Shown: piece after piece, positions 40,991 through 59,976 of the stretch
Position numbering within the stretch: position 1 is the first letter of the stretch
Layout of the letters: each line of letters starts with the position of its first letter
NCBI GenBank assembly: GCA_023974075.1
Contig: CM043800.1
Location: forward strand, 27,977,452-28,041,451
DNA length: 64,000 nucleotides
Source: Chaenocephalus aceratus
Taxonomy: Eukaryota > Chordata > Actinopteri > Perciformes > Channichthyidae
Direction: 5' to 3'
Translations under genes and position numbers: made by a program
The notes under the pieces: model-generated
What the model saw: only the letters and a program-made list of their open reading frames with translations
Databases searched by the model: none
Told to the model about the DNA's origin: nothing

Positions 40991-41535
40991 TGGCGGCTGT
41001 TACGTTCCCAATTGGCTAGGGGGAACAAAAGGGAAACGACACGACCAGAGTAGTATTGGTATAATTATAAGTGGTTTTATTATAAAGCAAGGTGTAACAA
41101 AATGGCAGGCCGGCAGCCTGAAACAAACAAAAGGGCACAGGTTGACAGATAACCAAACTAAGGGAGGACTCACAAGGAGTCTAAAGGCATACAGGGAAAA
41201 TACATACTAATGTGCTAAATAAAGAACAAAACAAAACCTCACTTCAAGAGTGGTACAACTAACAAAAGGGAGTCTGGACAAAACACAGCTAAACTAAAGC
41301 AACAGTCACAAAATCCTAATGATACTCTAAACCCTAACTAACCTACTCTACACTCTAACTAAGCTACTCTAAACACTCATAAGTAAGTAAGTAAGCACAT
41401 AAGTTGTCACTCGACACTGAATACCTAAGTTGACACTAGTCACTAAACACAGTCTGTAGTGTCCATGACACACGAGCAAAAGGTATGAGGCGTCTGATCG
41501 CAGCAGAGCCTCCAGAGTGATGATTGTCCCAACAA

Positions 41536-44370
41536 GTCCTCCAACTCATACGACCAAATGGGTCGATTGTTTAAGAACCTTATTACGACCAAATATGTCG
41601 TTTGTTCAAGCGCTTAATACGACCTATAATTACGTTTTAAAATTGTCGGCCTCTAGTGCTCCCGTTCAATGCAAACGTTACAGAGGGTTGTTTATTCACA
41701 AATAACCCTCTCTGTAAAATCCTAAATTGTAGGATAGTTTGGCCATTAAAACGCTTTATGATTAGATTTCTAGCGAGAAGTATATATTGTACTTTTAGAA
41801 TCCACGTCCAGTCGATATGTAGGATCTATAGTTTGATAGATATTACGAAGATGATTTGAGGTTTCGTCAGGAGAACGTGTATATGCGGCAAGCTTCCATG
41901 TAAAGTTACGGGTTGAAAACAGTATTTCCGGTCTCGCCGTTTTCATAATAAAACCAATGATCAAATGATTTAACAGTGATATCTGCACTACTCATCCACT
42001 AAAAAACATCAGTGTATCCTAGTTAATTATACGACATTAATTGGTTTAAATTCTGTTCAATGCTTTTGTGTTTTTCCCATAGGTTTTTCTCTTTCGATTC
42101 TGAGAGACACCTTTCTGTTTTCTGAGGTTTTGATAGGCTAAAATCACGCCGCAATGCACGTCGGGATATGGGGTTTATGTGATATGAAATCGGAAAACAT
42201 TCAAAAAATAATAATAAAACTTTATTCCGAGTGCTCTTGCTTTTCTCTTTGAAAGTCATCACATAACGGCATTGCAATACACGGTTCGGCTGCATTAAAT
42301 ATTACAGATCTGCCGTAGATATGTATTTATAGAGCCCTGATCAGAAGACCTTTTGACAAACTGGAAGAGATGCCGCCAAAACTGAATACGTGACGTGGAC
42401 CATACATATATCAACAATTAAACAACATCTTCCATTTCTTTTCACACAATACGTCTCCTTGCAGTATCAACACTAATTCGGCTGACTTTTATATTTGATC
42501 CAATTAGTAGATAGGCTGTGTTTACACCATAAAGGTGCACAGCTGATATAAAGGGACTTTTTTGTAGTTTTTAAAGATATTACTGATTTTCTGAACTACC
42601 TTTCCAACTCCTCATGCAGTTGACTGTTACAGGTCTATACAAGTTCATGGTACAATGCATAAGCTTCACATCGAGAGACTGAAACTGTATTTTCCTTTAA
42701 CGTTCTGTTTTAATTTCCCAATAAAGTTTATAGTCATATTATGTACGATATTATTATGTTGTATTAACTAGACCACTGGTCTAAACCGCACCTCCTAGTG
42801 GTTAAAGCACGTTATTGAATTTAGTTGTAGAATAAGTTATATTTGATGAAAACATTTAAATATTAAGAGTAGCCTACATACAAAATAGGGGTCAATGATA
42901 GAAATATAGAATGGAAAATATCAAGAAGATACTGTAGTGATCTCTACAATAAAACAATTTAGTGCAGGACGTCCAAAGATATTAACAGGAGGATGTGCAA
43001 AACAGACAAACTGATAAGGCTGCATTTTACTCAGGTGTAACTAAAGTCTGATTTAAGGGTTGTTTATATTTCACATCATTAATCAGAATCTGCAAAGTAA
43101 CAAAAATAAATGTAGTAGAGTAAAAATACCAGGTTAACCTCTGAATTGTAGTGGAGTAGAACAAAGTAGTACATGCTGCTGTAACAAAAACATTTCCCAA
43201 CTTGGGATCAATAAAGTATATCTTATCTTATCTTAAGATGATCGATGGCTACTGCCATATTTGCAAAATTTGCCTCTGAACCTTGACAAGTGCATGTTTC
43301 CGGCTTATCAATGAACAACAGGAGGGGTAGACATAAAACCATCTGTTAAATAAAGCTCTTCTGACCTTAGGTGTCATGTGGGTATATTATTTCACCATTT
43401 ATTAATTATATGTTTTACAATTGATAACACCACTGTGTTTCGTATCCCCTAAACCTCCAGGGTGTACACGTTTATTACTGCCAACTTCTAATTGTGGGAA
43501 ATACGAAAACGTCTTATAAAGAGACGTGCCATATATTGCGAAACACACAATAGCCAGCATGTGTAGTTCTGGGTCGAGGGAAGCTGGAGCCGGGGGCTGG
43601 ACCCGTCCAATTCCAGTTTTGGAAAGTCTGCCGTGGTTCCATTCCATTTCAAAGAGCTGTTTGACAGCGTAACCTTGTCGCACTGCCACTCCAACATCCA
43701 ATCACAGGGCTTGATGACTAATCACGGGGTTTGTAAAGCAAGGCGGATGTTGTAGTCCCAAACGATAGCTGGGGATTCTGGGTAGTGTAGTGTCTTCGGA
43801 AACTGTAGTGTCTAAACTCCTAAAAAACTATTTGTTTCTCTGACTCGAAGGTTAAAAACACAAAAGCATTGTACACCATTTAAACCAATCAATATTGTGT
43901 AATTAACAAGGATAAACTGATGTTTTTTAGTGGATGAGTAATGCAGATATCACTGTGTAATCATTTGACAGTGAGGGGAATATATCCGGTTTTATTATGA
44001 AAACTTCGAGACCGGAAATACTGTTTTCACCCACGCTAACTTTACATGGAAGCTGCCGCATATACACGTTATCCTGGCGAGACCTCAAATCATCTTCGTA
44101 ATATCTATCAAACTATAGATCCTACACTTCCACTGGATGTGGATTCTAAAAGTACAATATACACTTCTCTCTAGAAATCTAATCAAAAAGCATTTTAATG
44201 GCCAAACTGTTCTACAATTTAGGATTTTCCAGAGAGGGTTATTTGTAAATAAACGGGAGCATGTTGTTTCTTACACGACCACTAGAGGTGCTACACTTTA
44301 AAACGTGGCTATGGGTCGTAATCTAGGTGCTTAAACAATCGACCTATTTGGTCGTTTTTTGTAGGAGGAC
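41536..44370. mobile_element. Long-inverted-repeat element B (2.84 kb)
   Basis: The arms of about 520-570 bp (41536-42105 and 43845-44370) are inverse copies. They start GTCCTCC(A/T)AC then ACGACCAAAT(G/A)GGTCG and include the GACTTTCCGG-poor block with ATAGTTTGATAGATATTACG. The interior (about 42110-43840) matches the core of elements A and C but in inverse orientation. No transposase, and no clear target duplication. Confidence 0.8.
43203..43238 (+). mobile_element. Rex/RTE-like LINE tail
   Basis: TTGGGATCAATAAAGTATAT followed by (CTTAT)n. Same tail type as at 23006, inside the core of element B. Confidence 0.6.
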
Positions 44371-44674
44371 AGGCTGGATTGTCCGCAGCCTTTGTAGTCC
44401 TCTCCAGCAGGTGTGCGCTGGGCTTGCACAGGGATTGGAGAACGTCGGGCCTGGCGTGCTCCAATCAGTGTCCTCGGAAGTGGACCAGGAGATGACAGCC
44501 AATGATGTTGGGGCAACCACACAGCTCATTTGCATAACCTCACACACAGCTGAAAACACTCAGGCAGATTAAAGAACAGACAGACAGCATCCGTAACAGC
44601 GGCCAATTGGCAACGTCGGTCTCCATTGGCCAGCAGCGCGGGTGAGTCATCTAGTGTTTATATATATATATATC

Positions 44675-44856
44675 TATGGCTGGGGCAGCCGACACAAACG
44701 AATGCCGTGCTTCCATGAGCGTCCATAGAAGCATATGGACATCCCGGAAAGCTGAAAATGGACGCTAAGGCCCCCCCCCCTTGCGTTGGAAAAAGCCGAC
44801 ACAGGGGACTTGACATAACGTCAACATAGGCCGACCTGGGAGTGAGGATGTGTTGG
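44675..44856. repeat. Composite element, right outer inverted repeat
   Basis: Reverse complement of 31597-31800, near identical except for the single G-run unit and a few bases in the TTCCATGAGC flank. Confidence 0.85.
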
Positions 44857-46026
44857 TAAAACATGTACAAACAGCGATAACTCTCGCGAGATAAAGCGAT
44901 AAGGCGTGAGATACCTTGGCCCTTTCTCATTTCATCAAATCCCCCTCCTCGACTCCTCGACTCCTCGGTCCTCCGGTAGTGACCCGGAAATGAATTTCAG
45001 CGCGCCATGTTGAAGGACATCTCATTTCTCTAAATGCACTTCGAGGACCGAGGATCGAGCGTCGAGGAGGCTCTCTGGAGGAGCTATAACCGAGGATACA
45101 CTGATGGGTCCTCCACGGTCCTCCACGGCTGCTTCGTGGATGCATTTCCGGCAACAGAGATGTTTCAAAGACTCGTGACGCACGGCCGGACTTATCTCAG
45201 CCAATGACAGCTCTGCATGCATCCCCTGGATATTATTTTATTAACTGCTTTCATCGCGACGCGATGTTTACAGTGAAAACAGCTGTGAGGTCCGTGCAGA
45301 AAGCAGAGCAGTGTGTATAATATATATCACTCAGTAGAACAGGCCTACTCTTTTTGCTTGAGTTTAGTAGATATCTACAAACAAAGAGTCGATATTTTTC
45401 TAAAACCATTTAGTGCTTCACAATAAAATACACCACGGCTGTAGCCTGTTTTAGGAGCTGTATATGCGTGTGTGTGGTGTAGGTGTGTGTGGTACAGTGT
45501 GTGCGTCGATGCAGCAGACAGACAGGTGTCAGTTGGTTAATTAATTAATACTTGTAAATACAACTTTTGGCCCCTAATTTATTTTCCACATTGTAGCGAC
45601 CAGAGAGGGGGGGGCAGGGGCGTCGCCTGGACCTGGAAACATTCGGGGCTTAGCCCACAGTGGCGGCGCTACAGTCAAATGTTCTACTGCAAGACTCCCC
45701 ACACGCACATACACAATTGCGCCATCTGGTGTCACAAACGTGTGCCTGCATTGCTTTGTTACGGCAATGGATTGTGGGAGATTCTCAAAGCACGTGAGGA
45801 TCTCTTGAGGGTAAGGTGCCTGTATTATCTCGGTGGACAAAATGTATGTTTTTATTTTATAAGTACAATAACGTACTGTTATTGTTGTTTAATGCTCACA
45901 GTCACAGCAACATGTTTTTTGTGTGATTGGCTATTTGTTTTATATGATTTATCAACGTGATCATCAATAGCTAATCTGAGCACCAGAACCCAGCTCACGT
46001 GTCCTTTTATGCTGTCCTTTGAAATG

Positions 46027-46610
46027 CAGGTATGTGAGTTTTGTACACCAGTTTATTTATGTGTAATGTTTCACATTGCTCCACATGATGCCTTGACTAC
46101 AAAGATGATGTTTCTACGCTTCTTCCTCTGCGTCACAGTTTCGGGAATATCAAGATCATTGCACAGGGCCTTGGTCTTGTCATAGACCTCATGTGCTTTC
46201 TCGTTACTTTGGTAATTTTTCAGTGTGTTCTCAACTGCTGTTTTGTAATCTACTGCCTGCACCAAGTCAAGTGTTTCTTTCTGCAGGTATTTGTGCAGGC
46301 CCTGAGTGGTTGAGAGCAGTGTCTGGAACATGACAGCATGTAGATGGTACTGCATGTTCAAAGCTTGCTTTCCAGTCCCTTTGCTAGAGGGGCTGAAAGG
46401 CTTCCTAAAGTCTTGATAAAAGCAGGGAGGTTGTTGACATGCCCAGCGAACAAGTTGTTTGTCCCCTACCTCTAGCTGTTTCTGAAATGTTTGCAATCTC
46501 TGATGGTGGACAAGAGATGTGGAGAAGAAAGAGTAGAGACATTCCAGGAGATCAACGCAGGTATGTGAGTTTTGTACACCAGTTTGTATAAGTTTAATGT
46601 TTCACACTGC
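46027..46610. repeat. Direct duplication inside the hAT element
   Basis: GCAGGTATGTGAGTTTTGTA plus about 30 more bases occur at 46027-46078 and at 46557-46609. A further block, GCTCACGTGTCCTTTT-ATGCTGTCC, occurs at 45995 and 46712. This suggests an internal rearrangement. Confidence 0.8.
46071..46496 (-). pseudogene. hAT transposase remnant, middle part
   Basis: The frame includes YLQKETLDLVQAVDYKTAVE and KTKALCNDLDIPETVTQRKK. These resemble the central region of fish ZMYM1-like/TTF-type hAT transposases. It starts and ends without the flanking domains, and the final ten or so codons look out of frame with the family. Confidence 0.6.
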
Positions 46611-47094
46611 TTGTGAAAAATATACTACCACTATACGATCACTGATGTTTTGTTGTTGACTGGACACTTATTTTGTAAAAGAGATAGCATTTGAGGATCT
46701 CTTAAGCAATGCAGCTCACGTGTCCTTTTTATATGCTGTCCATTGAAATGCAGGAAAGTAATCACCAGCTCTGAGTGATCTGTTGCCGAGGGGACACTAC
46801 ACCGGAGTTACATAAGAAGGGATAAAGTGCTATTTTGGGGGGAACTCACCTCCTCTGGGGTCCCCCAGGAAGATTTTTTTTAAATGTTGAAGTTAAAAGC
46901 ATCAATCTTGTGCACTTTGAGAGCAACATCAAGAGATATGGATACATCTCTCAACAGCCAGATGTCAAAAAGAAATCAAAGAATCAGAATCAGAAACGGG
47001 TTTATTATTTAAAAACACTTCATTTTCCAATTAAATCATAAACGATGTCAAATTATTAGAAGTTGTTAGTAATCAGATTAAACAAAAAAGGGAT

Positions 47095-47378
47095 GGAAGG
47101 AGGAAATAATAATCCCTCATCTCTTGCCGTTTGCGGTTGAAATGATCTCTTTTGCTGGCCAAACATGCTGGATGGAAAGCAGTGATGTCTCACTTGCCTT
47201 GGCCCTGTATCTGCAGTCCCTAAATCAGTCATGTTACCCATTGACTCTTGTCTGTTCTGGTGTTCCTGTTCATTGTTGTCTCCATTGTCGTTCTTGTCTG
47301 TTGTATCTCCTTCTCGTGTGTCCCTTTCTCCTGTTCTCCTTTCTTCATCCTCTCCTCTGTTTGGCTCATTTGTGATGA
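47095..47378 (-). pseudogene. hAT transposase remnant, TTF-type zinc finger exon
   Basis: It starts after a CTACACAG acceptor and includes NMTDLGTADTGPRQVRHHCF and then PSSMFGQQKRSF, the entry to the TTF-type zinc finger of hAT transposases. The rest of the finger is not recognisable. Confidence 0.6.
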
Positions 47379-48500
47379 CTGTGTAGGTAAACACAAACAA
47401 GTATGTAAGTCAATCAGTTTCCAGCTCTGTCAAATAAATGAATTTCAAGATACACACATTTGTCTTCATTAAAATGAGTGTCACCACACTGTCACAACAT
47501 GTAATACTAACCAATTGAAAATAGTTACATGTACATTGGAAACCTCTTGTAGATATTACTATTAAGAGTAGTTATCTGCCAATAGGACAGAATCATTCCT
47601 ATACAAATGCAGTTTGAGTAATTCACTTAATATATTCACTTACAACTTTAATATAGTCATTTTCACTTAATACTCTAATATAGTCATCTTTCTGCATTCA
47701 ACACTAAGGAAAGCTGTACAATTTGACATGATGATGAGCAAAAAAGGCCTCCAACAATGCAGATCATTTTTTGATCATATCAATTTTAAGATGGGGGTCA
47801 AGGCTTAATATTTGGGAGCATAGTGTCCCTTGCTCCCTTTCAGGAGCCCCACTGGATTAGCTCTGATCTGAAATATGTGTATAAAAAGCTTGTTAGCTGG
47901 TTGTCCATCTCATAATGTTCACATAGAAACTAGCTGTCAATAGGAAATATCAATCAGAAGAATTATATTTTCATGCAAAATCTGTCACAAAAAGAGGTTG
48001 CACATTTAAATGCAGGTGTTGTTATGGCAACGTCAGTGGCCAGACAGCCACATTTACTGCTGCAAATACCTTCAAACATGCTGTCGACACGTAAAGCAGT
48101 GGCAACTACGCCACCATTTCAGCTGACTTTTTCTCAGAAATACCGTCACATAACATCCATATATATTTCTGTGCTAGGTTGATGCTAAGCTAACTATGAA
48201 ACACTTTAACTGGCAGGACTCCGGATCAACTGTGTACTGTAAGGTAGCTTCTAGCTTCATGTCGAACACAGACAGTAAGTCAACATTTCCCAGAGAGCTT
48301 TCTTTGAAATCACCAAGTAACGCTAAAAAACACAACATTTAGATTGTATGACAAAGTGTTTATTTAATATATCTGGCTAGCTATAGCTACTTGCTAACGG
48401 GTTAGCTTACCCCCGCGAATCAAAGTAACGTCAACGTAGCTATAATTTATGCTTTGCTTACATGTTGACATAACTTGTAAGTTTACTGACAGGTACATAC

Positions 48501-48597
48501 CTTGTTCACCTGGCTCAGGTGGTGGCTCTGGGGTTGTTGTGTGAGCCACCACTTGAGAATTGCCGTCTTTTTTATTAAAGAAATGTCTAATGTCCAT
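48501..48597 (-). pseudogene. hAT transposase remnant, first coding exon
   Basis: Starts MDIRHFFNKKDGNSQ, the usual MDIR-FF start of this transposase group, and ends at a donor CAAG|GTATGTACC. Confidence 0.65.
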
Positions 48598-49325
48598 CTT
48601 CAGAATCTCCGCGTCCGGGGCTGACAGTTTAAAGTTTAAACATTGTCACAGAGGAGAGGTACGTACCTGTCAGCCAATAAAACACGTTTATTTCCATGCA
48701 AGTCTCTGATTGGTCTGGTGGCGTCGTCTTGCCTCTGTGTTGCATTCACTGAACATGGGAAATTACAATTCTGCCGTCCGTCCTATAGGTAAAGTAGGTT
48801 AATGTATTATATTATTGAGGGAGAATTTGTCCGGGGCTAAGGAAAAAACATCCGGGGCTAAAGCCCCGGATGACTACCCCAGGCGACGCCCCTGGGGGGG
48901 GGGGATATATCCAGTCTCTGATAGTGTTACGTCATTATGAGAGTGCTCTGCTTGATTCTGAAATTGTATATATTTATATAAATATATACATATATGTGTG
49001 TGTGTGTCCGCATCTATAGCCATTATTGTCTCATACCGCACTGTGAATGAATCAAAGTAAATATATAAGTCGTCATGAACACATCTGTCCATCAGACAGA
49101 GGGCTGCTGCCTCCTGTCATCATTAATGGACGTCTCTTTAAAATGACCACTCAGAGGAGAGGAGTTCTCATTTCTCTAACCGCCTGCTGCTTCCCCTCCT
49201 CTCTCTTCGGTTCCCCTCCTCGGCTCCTCCGCTCGCATCTCCTGTGGGCGGGACTAAGTATCGAGGATAGGAGTCGAGGAGGGGAGTCGAGGAGGGGAGT
49301 TCGAGAAATGAGAAAGGGCCCTAGA

Positions 49326-49624
49326 AGATACCCTGACCAAAGATAACCTTCCCTGCCAACCTTTAAACGAAGCAGAATTTACAGCTGAATAAATACAGTA
49401 ACTGTATTCTGCAGCTTTAACTGTCACGGACTCCTCTTCCTGTGTGTGGGAAGTTTGCTGGGGCGCTCTCAATTGCGCAACTGACCTGGTTAATTTGGAA
49501 AAGAGGAAAACAAGGCTGTAAAACGGCGTACACGTCAGAGAAAGTAGATCCAAAGGAACGCTCAATACCTGCGCAGGTAACAGAGAGTGACACGGATTAG
49601 CGTTGAGCACGGTGCGGTCTGCCA
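49326..49624 (+). promoter_or_regulatory. agmo: AGMO 5' flank and presumed 5' UTR
   Basis: The 300 bp between the transposon end and the AGMO start codon. Promoter and transcription start must lie here or inside the transposon. No TATA box stands out. Confidence 0.4.
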
Positions 49625-58201
<8,577 letters not shown>

Positions 58202-58436
58202 GTGAGTGTTTTATCTGCTCATAGTCGGGCCGTACTATACGTTATAATCAGATAGTGGAGCTGCATGTCATACCAGAAAGAATTACTTTTTTGTTACAGG
58301 GATGCAAACTTGTCACCTTTCGGCGAAATTCGCCGTTTTGAATCCAAAATAGGTTGTTTGTGTGATTCATATAGATTTTTTATATATTATAATGTAGCGC
58401 GAGCTATGTGCTCGAGTCTTCCTGCCTGTCGGCTCA

Positions 58437-59032
58437 CGGCCCGTCTACACTACAGGCATCGAAAAATGCTTTCAACGCTTCGCCCATTCATTTGAATGGG
58501 GTGACGTAGAAGATTTTTAAACTTCGCCGAACTGCATTGTGGGGAGCATGGCTTTGCAAGCATCACGAGCATCTATCGGCATCAAAAGTTGAACAATGTT
58601 CAACTCGATGCTTGGCATCAGCCAATCAAATCCCGTGTATGCAAATCTGACAGTACAAGCGCTAGCCAATCAAACCGCGTGTATGCTGAGAGAGACTACG
58701 CAGGTCATTTCCTCATATTCAAAAAAATGGAGCGGTAGTGAATCACTCGGTGCTGTATGATCAGTCTCTGTTGTGTTCATCTACCGGGATACAAACCGGA
58801 GGAGCCAGGCATGGAGGGAGGTGGCAGAGACAGTGGGTGAAACTGGTAGGTTTTCGCCTGTTTGGGGATTTTATATCCAGTTTACTTCGTTTTAACATTG
58901 CTATTGCTTTGTATGCCGGGGGCGGGCGGGAGATTCCTGATTGGTTGTTGGTCGCCTTGGGCGCGAGAAATCGCCAAGCCTCAGACACGCCCAGCTTCAA
59001 GATTTTGTTATGCCTGTAGTGTAGACGGGCCG
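58437..59032. mobile_element. MITE with CGGCCCGTCTACACTACAGG ends
   Basis: The left end CGGCCCGTCTACACTACAGG and right end CCTGTAGTGTAGACGGGCCG are perfect reverse complements, about 0.6 kb apart. The flanks GGCTCA and GGCTCT are close but not a clean duplication. No transposase frame. Confidence 0.8.
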
Positions 59033-59377
59033 GCTCTGCTGCTCCGCGATGAGGGTCTACTCTACACTGTCGCTTCAGAAGCTACAGTACGGGTGCGTTC
59101 GTTAATATTAACTGTGTGGTCCAGAGTCACTGTGTTGGACCGCTGGTGAACAGCTGTTAGAATGGGCCGTTCAGGTGTTCAGAGCAGAGCTCCCTGTCAG
59201 AGCGGCAGAGCGTGATGTGCACTGAGAAGTTTTTCTATCGCAATATTATTTAATGAATCATTGAGCTAGCTAACTAGCATACATTGTTACTATCTGCTAA
59301 CGTTAGCTTTAGGCTTCGTTTTCTAATAGTTTTTTTCATAGGCTATAAACAGAGGTGGTATAAGTATAGATATTGTA

Positions 59378-59572
59378 CTTGAGTAATAGAAGCACGCAGA
59401 TCTTGTACTAGAGTAAAAGTAGAAGTACTCAGATCTTGTACTTGAGTACAAGTAGAAGGACTCAGGTATTGTATTTGAGTAAAAGTAGAAGTACTCAGAT
59501 CTTGTACTTGAGTACAAGTAGAAGGACTCAGATCTTGTACTTGAGTAAAAGTAGAAGCACACAGATCTTGTA
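59378..59572. repeat. 33-bp tandem repeat, six units
   Basis: Unit with CTTGTACTTGAGTAAAAGTA then GAAGTACTCAGAT. Successive units alternate TAAAAG/TACAAG and GTACTC/GGACTC, giving a 66-bp higher-order period. Frames encode an 11-residue repeat (LYLSTSRRTQI) that is only a by-product. Confidence 0.93.
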
Positions 59573-59700
59573 CCAGCGGCGTAGCTGTGGGTGGGCCCGG
59601 GTGGGCCTGGGCCCACCCATATGCACGTCTGGCCCACCCACAGCCAATCAGCGCTTCATAGCGCAGAACCGGGAAGCCCAGAAGGAAGTGCCACAAACTG
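59573..59700. mobile_element. hAT end with GGGTGGGCC hairpin
   Basis: CAGCGGCGTAGCTGTGGGTG is a typical fish hAT terminus. It is followed by inverse CTGTGGGTGGGCC / GGCCCACCCACAG arms. The other end is not identified in the window. Confidence 0.55.
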
Positions 59701-59976
59701 CAGTTCATCTAGTGGCCGACAGGGGATGGATGCAAAAAGGAGCAATTCCCATAGACCCCCATGTTAAAATGCCCAACTTTACAGCAGAAATAAACATGTT
59801 TCTAGCCTGGATCCAATAAAACGTATTCTGGATATAGTTAGATTCCACCTTCATGACAATGGAATAGGGAGTGCATTTTTTTACCGTGAGTTTTTATAGT
59901 AAGTAAAGTAACTTTTGCCGTGAGTGAATGAAAGTATTATTTCTTCTTGAGGTCTGCAGTTTAGCGTGTACACATT

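Larger units (their letters stand above)
40998..44598. mobile_element. Solo LTR interrupted by element B
   Basis: It begins TGTTACG and ends CGTAACA and is flanked by the perfect 5-bp duplication GCGGC (40993-40997 and 44599-44603). TG...CA ends and a 5-bp duplication are the hallmarks of LTR retrotransposon insertion. No gag or pol frame is present. Without the nested 2.8-kb element B the LTR is about 766 bp, so this is most likely a solo LTR left by LTR-LTR recombination (Gypsy-type by its ends, uncertain). Confidence 0.75.
31597..44856. mobile_element. 13.26-kb composite element with outer terminal inverted repeats
   Basis: The outer ends match: CCAACACATCCTCACTCCCA at 31597 and its reverse complement ending at 44856. 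The match continues for about 180-200 bp at near identity. Both sides are flanked by TAAAA (31592-31596 and 44857-44861; TAAAAC if the next C is counted), as expected of a target duplication. Inside are nested elements and no complete transposase. The left arm carries an extra duplicated block (a second AAGGGGGGG-CCTTAGCGTCC unit). Alternatively two short copies inserted in opposite orientation with a chance flank match. A Polinton is unlikely: the ends do not start with AG and no capsid, polymerase or integrase frame is seen. Confidence 0.6.
45615..48894 (-). mobile_element. Decayed hAT transposon, 3.28 kb
   Basis: The ends are CAGGGGCGTCGCCTGG and its reverse complement, the CAGGGGCG type common in hAT elements. 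Both flanks are runs of at least eight G (45607-45614 and 48895-48904), which fits the 8-bp duplication of hAT. Minus-strand pieces of a TTF/ZMYM-type transposase remain (48501-48597, 47095-47378, 46071-46496), so the element was once autonomous. The catalytic core and C-terminal dimerisation region are missing. Confidence 0.78.
44916..49325. mobile_element. 4.4-kb element with GAGG-rich inverted repeats
   Basis: The left end GGCCCTTTCTCATTTC (44918) followed by repeated CTCCTCGACTCCTCG matches the right end (GAAATGAGAAAGGGCC ending at 49321, preceded by GAGTCGAGGAGGGGAG units) in inverse orientation. AGATACC flanks both sides (44909-44915 and 49326-49332) and is a possible target duplication. 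The right arm ends about 300 bp before the AGMO start codon. A hAT element is nested inside at 45615-48894. Confidence 0.7.

Noticed and set aside
31597..44856. Polinton/Maverick (6-bp duplication, long inverted repeats, more than 13 kb)
   Set aside because: The ends do not begin with AG, and no DNA polymerase, integrase, protease or capsid frame is present.
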